Part shown: in pieces, positions 60,794 through 64,000 of the stretch
Layout: each line of letters begins with the position of its first letter
Position numbering within the stretch: the stretch's first letter is position 1
From: Prunella strophiata
Lineage: Eukaryota; Chordata; Aves; Passeriformes; Prunellidae
Reading direction: 5' to 3'
Assembly (NCBI GenBank): GCA_036583965.1
Contig: JAZBQD010000063.1
Location: 1 to 64,000, forward strand
Length of the DNA stretch: 64,000 bases
The notes under the pieces: model-generated
The model's database searches: none
Told to the model about the DNA's origin: nothing
The model's input: only the letters and a program-made list of their open reading frames with translations
Position numbers and translations under genes: made by a program

Positions 60794-61299
60794 TGATGCC
60801 AAAAAGATTTTTGCTTTTTATACATTTTTCATATATAGTTATAGCTCTGTAGACTACTATTACATAGTTATATAGCTCCTTAACTAACTCTAGTACTTTT
60901 CCTACCCTTTCTCTTAGATGTTAGAACAATAAGCTAACCTTCCTGAAAACTTATTTGGTCTTGTCTCTATAGTAAACGAAGGAGGTCGTATTTTTTCCAT
61001 ATATTGCAGACATAATGAATGTGGGGCTAGAAGCTATGGGGGACTTCAGTGGGGGCAGAACCAAAAGGGAGGATTACTTAAATAACTGTTCCTCTAACTG
61101 GATGATTTCTGTCAAGTATGCTAATTTGTTAAACTTATAAAATTGTCAGAGCGCCATACTATGTGTGCATTTTGCCATATTTGCACCATGAAGTATCATG
61201 GCTACAGCGAAACGACTTCACGTAACAATGAAGGACCTTCATTAAAGGTAACCACTTTTTATCATCTTAATATTGTTTGACTTGTGAATTCAGACATCA
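60794..61299 (+). mobile_element. Class I LTR (family H) with leader
   Basis: It starts TGATGCCAAAAAG and ends CAGACATCA. It matches the solo LTR at 12232-12749. A primer-binding site follows at 61306-61324, so this is the 5' LTR of a truncated element. Confidence 0.85.
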
Positions 61300-61730
61300 G
61301 CTTTCTGGTGCCCCCAGATGGGACAAGGGACCTCATGAGACTTCTCTGGATCGAGTGACATCCTGCTGGAAATTCCTCTTTTGCCAGCATCTCTTAGGAG
61401 GCTTTCTGCAGTGATCCAGGGGCTCCAGGGGTACCAGAATTCTGCACAGAAGCAGAAGGTAACCATAAGCAATAAAAAGTGGCATTTGATTGCTGGCATT
61501 TGTGGTTCGTCATTCTAGAATATTGGGAGACCTCTTGTGGTTTTGTTTGGTGGGGGGAGGAGGGGCACACTGTGGACTTCATCCTGGGGTAGTGCGAATT
61601 TCCCCACAGTGGTTTTGTCCAGCTGTGACATAACACACAGTCGCAACCATTTTGGTTCTGGGAGGAGGGAGGGGACACCTTCACTTAACACTTTAGTAGC
61701 ATGCATTTGCCTGTGGCCACTGGTGGTGTC
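61300..61730 (+). other. Class I leader, truncated
   Basis: It starts with TGGTGCCCCCAGATGGGAC at 61306. The rest is non-coding. A small frame at 61537-61749 has no recognisable domain. It stops at the ERVK LTR. Confidence 0.6.
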
Positions 61731-62014
61731 TGTCGCCCTGATTTTTTAAGTTTCTCTAAAGCCTTCTGATGTTTACATTCTTGTGCAGAACTTTTTCACA
61801 TACTTTTTGTAAATAACTTATTGTTTTGTCTTCCTCTATGGGGGAAGAGCAACTTGATGGACTGTTGAGGAGGTGGCACTGTCACCCTCCAATGACACTG
61901 GGATTTCAGAAAACTATAAATGGAGTCAGAATTCAATAAACTTCCTCTTTTTGCTCTCTCACACCTTGCAAAGAGCTGCTGTCCACGTCGTGTTGTTGGT
62001 GCTCTGCAGCGACA
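61731..62014 (+). mobile_element. ERVK-3 5' LTR, family G
   Basis: It starts TGTCGCCCTGAT and ends CTGCAGCGACA, with AATAAA near 61936. The same family is at 53112-53400. Confidence 0.8.
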
Positions 62015-62755
62015 GGTGTCAAGTGCTACGTGCCAGCCTTCAAGCCTCAGGTGCACAGGTTTGAGTCTTGAGTGAGACAACTTTTTTCTCATGCTCTCTC
62101 TCTGGTCCCTGAGGTTTCCTATATTGTGATACTGTACTGGTTTGAAAGTAAAAACTAGGGAGACACTCTAAGTCAGAAATACAATTTAATAGAAAACTAA
62201 AAAAAAATACATGCAAAGGAAAAAAAAAGTAGAGAAAAAAAAACAAAACAGAGTCGAAGTGTGACCTGATATCTTTCCCTCCCAGCTGGAGTGCTAATAG
62301 CAGTCCCAAAATGAAATGGTCCCACCCAAGCAGTGAGGCTGGCAGCCGGCAGTCCTGTGTCCTAGGCAGAGCTGAAGAGCAGGACCCAAACTTTATCCCA
62401 TGAAACTGCCTGGCCCTCCCCCTTGGGCAGAGCACCTCACAATGGACTATTGTAATTTCTATGAATTATGTGATAAGGCCTTGATGGGCCATTAACAGAG
62501 CCATTAACATGAGAATCCCTCAGCAGGAGGTAAGAGATAAGGAGAACACTGCCTCTTCCCAGTTTTAACAGTACAAGGAGATGGTAATAAAATACATCTC
62601 GCATTGCAACCCAGGACAGATACCCTATATTCCGCTTGATACAGTGGTAGGGCACAGCATTAGTGATTCACTTTGAAACTGGGGATCCTGGTTAGAGCCA
62701 TAGTCTGGGCCACTGTTTTTTCTCAGTGACTTTTCTCTGTTTGAAAATAGAAAAT
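62015..62755 (+). other. ERVK-3 leader, split by an LTR
   Basis: Non-coding leader between the LTR and the gag start. A solo LTR sits at 62133-62618. Confidence 0.65.
62133..62618 (-). mobile_element. Solo LTR in the ERVK-3 leader
   Basis: Minus-strand start TGTCCTGGGTTGC at 62618 and end CAAACCAGTACA at 62133. A perfect 5-bp duplication GATAC flanks it (62128-62132 and 62619-62623). It is a relative of 28198-28737. Confidence 0.93.
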
Positions 62756-63194
62756 ATGGGATGTGAGCTCTTGAAAGAGAAAGAAATTCCCCAAAACTCC
62801 CCTTTAAAATTATTATTACAACATCGGTGTGCTTTAACAGGTGCAAGGACATCTCCTAAAAGCCAAGAATTAGTATGACTGTCCATTGAATTGTGGCCAC
62901 TGCACTGTTTAGGGGAAGGAAGAACCTGGCCTCAGTTTGGAAGCCTAGAAAGTGAATTGATATTGGAATTATTATCTAAATTCTGCAGAGAGCAGAGATG
63001 GGAAGATGTTTTATATGGGGAACTGTTTCTGCTCCTTGTAAACAGTCCAGATTTGCAAAATGATTGTAATCCTGATAGACCTCCTAAAGAGCAGCCTGTT
63101 ATGGTCCTAAAGGCAAAGAAAAAGAAAGAGGGAAAGAAGCTTTCTGTTAGCCCAATCTGTGTTCAAGACTCAGATACATCAGACTTAGACTTGG
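62756..63194 (+). pseudogene. ERVK-3 gag, matrix start
   Basis: ATG at 62756 is followed by Gly (MGCELLKEKEIPQ), a myristoylation-type start. A TGA interrupts near 62876. The frame goes on with WPQFGSLESELILELLSKFC and WEDVLYGELFLLLVNSPDLQ, a matrix domain. It is cut at 63195 by a family B LTR. Confidence 0.8.
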
Positions 63195-64000
63195 TGAATT
63201 GGTTTGAAAGACAGGCGTCTGTCAAGGAAGGTGGGAACCTCCCCTGGAATAGAAAATGTGACCCTCTGCCCTCTGAGTTATTATAACTTTGAAATTACTG
63301 GGCTTTCAGGCAAAGATATGGGAAAAGGAATAACAGTTCTTTAAAAATATATATCTATTACAAGGCAAACAAACAACAACAACAGCAGCAACAACAAACA
63401 AAACCAAAAACCCAGTAACAGTCTTCCTTCGGCTGCCAAGCACCTTCCCCTTTGGTGTAGTTATGGTCACAGCCAGCAGGGACGCTGTTGGCTCCTTGCC
63501 GGGCAGGTGCGATGATTCCCCCGTGGCTGCAGGGGACACTGTGGCATGAGCTCAGCAGTCTCTCTCACATGAGTAATGGCAATGCAGCTGGTGGAAGAGA
63601 TGGTAAAGGGGCTTCCTTTACAAACTCATGGGGGCAGTCGGTCCCGGTACCTCTCTGGATAGTGAAATGAGCTGTAGCAGGAATCTCAGAAGCATCAAGC
63701 TGGAACAGCAGAGGCAAGCAGACCCAGAGTGACACACACAGTGTAGCAGAGACTCCAGGGCCGTGCCAGAAAACAGCAGTGTCTGGATGTCGGGTTACAG
63801 GGCAGCAAGAAGCCCTGAAGCAGCAGCAAAAAACACTGGATCTTGGCAGGGAATTGCTCTCCTGGTGTCTTGGGGTGATTTTACGAAGATGCTTTATGCC
63901 CAGAAAAGGACTGCTGTAGCTTTAAGATGGATCTGGGGGGTCGGGAAGGGAGCCTTGGGCTCCTGAGCAGGCTCTGTTCAATCTCTTTCTCTCAGGCATG
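63195..64000 (-). mobile_element. LTR, family B, reverse, with LTR A inserted
   Basis: The minus-strand end lies at 63195 (TGAATTGGTTTGAAAG on plus). Family B sequence runs to 63865. From 63866 a plus-strand family A LTR starts (TGTCTTGGGGTG) and runs off the window. Confidence 0.75.
63866..64000 (+). mobile_element. LTR, family A, cut by window end
   Basis: TGTCTTGGGGTGATTTTACG, as in 45770. About 135 bases are in view. Confidence 0.85.

Noticed and set aside
63763..63966. 67-codon frame
   Set aside because: It spans the junction of two LTRs.

Overview
The window reads as a bird genome, most likely a passerine and most likely the female-specific W chromosome. The bird signal comes from CR1 LINEs on both strands with the CR1 3' end ATTCTATGATT, from avian ERVL, alpharetrovirus-like ERVK and class I (gammaretrovirus-like) endogenous retroviruses, and from a tRNA-Ile-headed SINE with a CR1-like tail of the kind known in finches. 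There is no prokaryotic gene, CRISPR array or operon. Almost every base outside about 3 kb is transposable element.

The only host coding sequence I can support is two spliced exons of RNF38 on the minus strand, at 50847-51060 and 44680-44847. Both have proper splice sites, join in phase and are open. RNF38 is Z-linked in birds, so the extreme retrovirus load and the altered first exon suggest the W copy (gametolog). That is inference. The next RNF38 exon was not found to the left, so that intron, or the gene's remains, must cover at least 44 kb of nested retroelements.

Layout. 1-1182: 3' end of an ERVK with a gutted env and its LTR. 1230-6176: an AG-rich minisatellite split by a solo LTR and a CR1. 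6177-13540: an ERVL pol remnant (ERVL-2) cut by two CR1s, two solo LTRs and a SINE that is itself split by a class I LTR. 13545-22612: two minus-strand CR1s head to tail, the second reaching ORF1, broken by four solo LTRs. 22613-43835: a class I provirus (LTR, PBS, gag, PR, RT, RNase H, IN, env, PPT, LTR). Its gag was entered by a complete ERVL provirus (25017-33596, target duplication ACAAG), and both carry further solo LTRs. 43836-51342: RNF38 exons and intron with LTR and CR1 insertions. 51343-56116: CR1 ends, then a second ERVK (RNase H to 3' LTR). 56117-64000: stacked LTRs, a third ERVL pol fragment, the 5' end of a second class I element, and the 5' end of a third ERVK.

The order of insertion can be read from target-site duplications: 4 bp for class I, 5 bp for ERVL-type and 6 bp for ERVK-type LTRs. 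No viral gene set looks complete. Proteases, reverse transcriptases and envelopes carry stops, lost catalytic residues or insertions, although some integrase and RNase H segments still show all catalytic residues.
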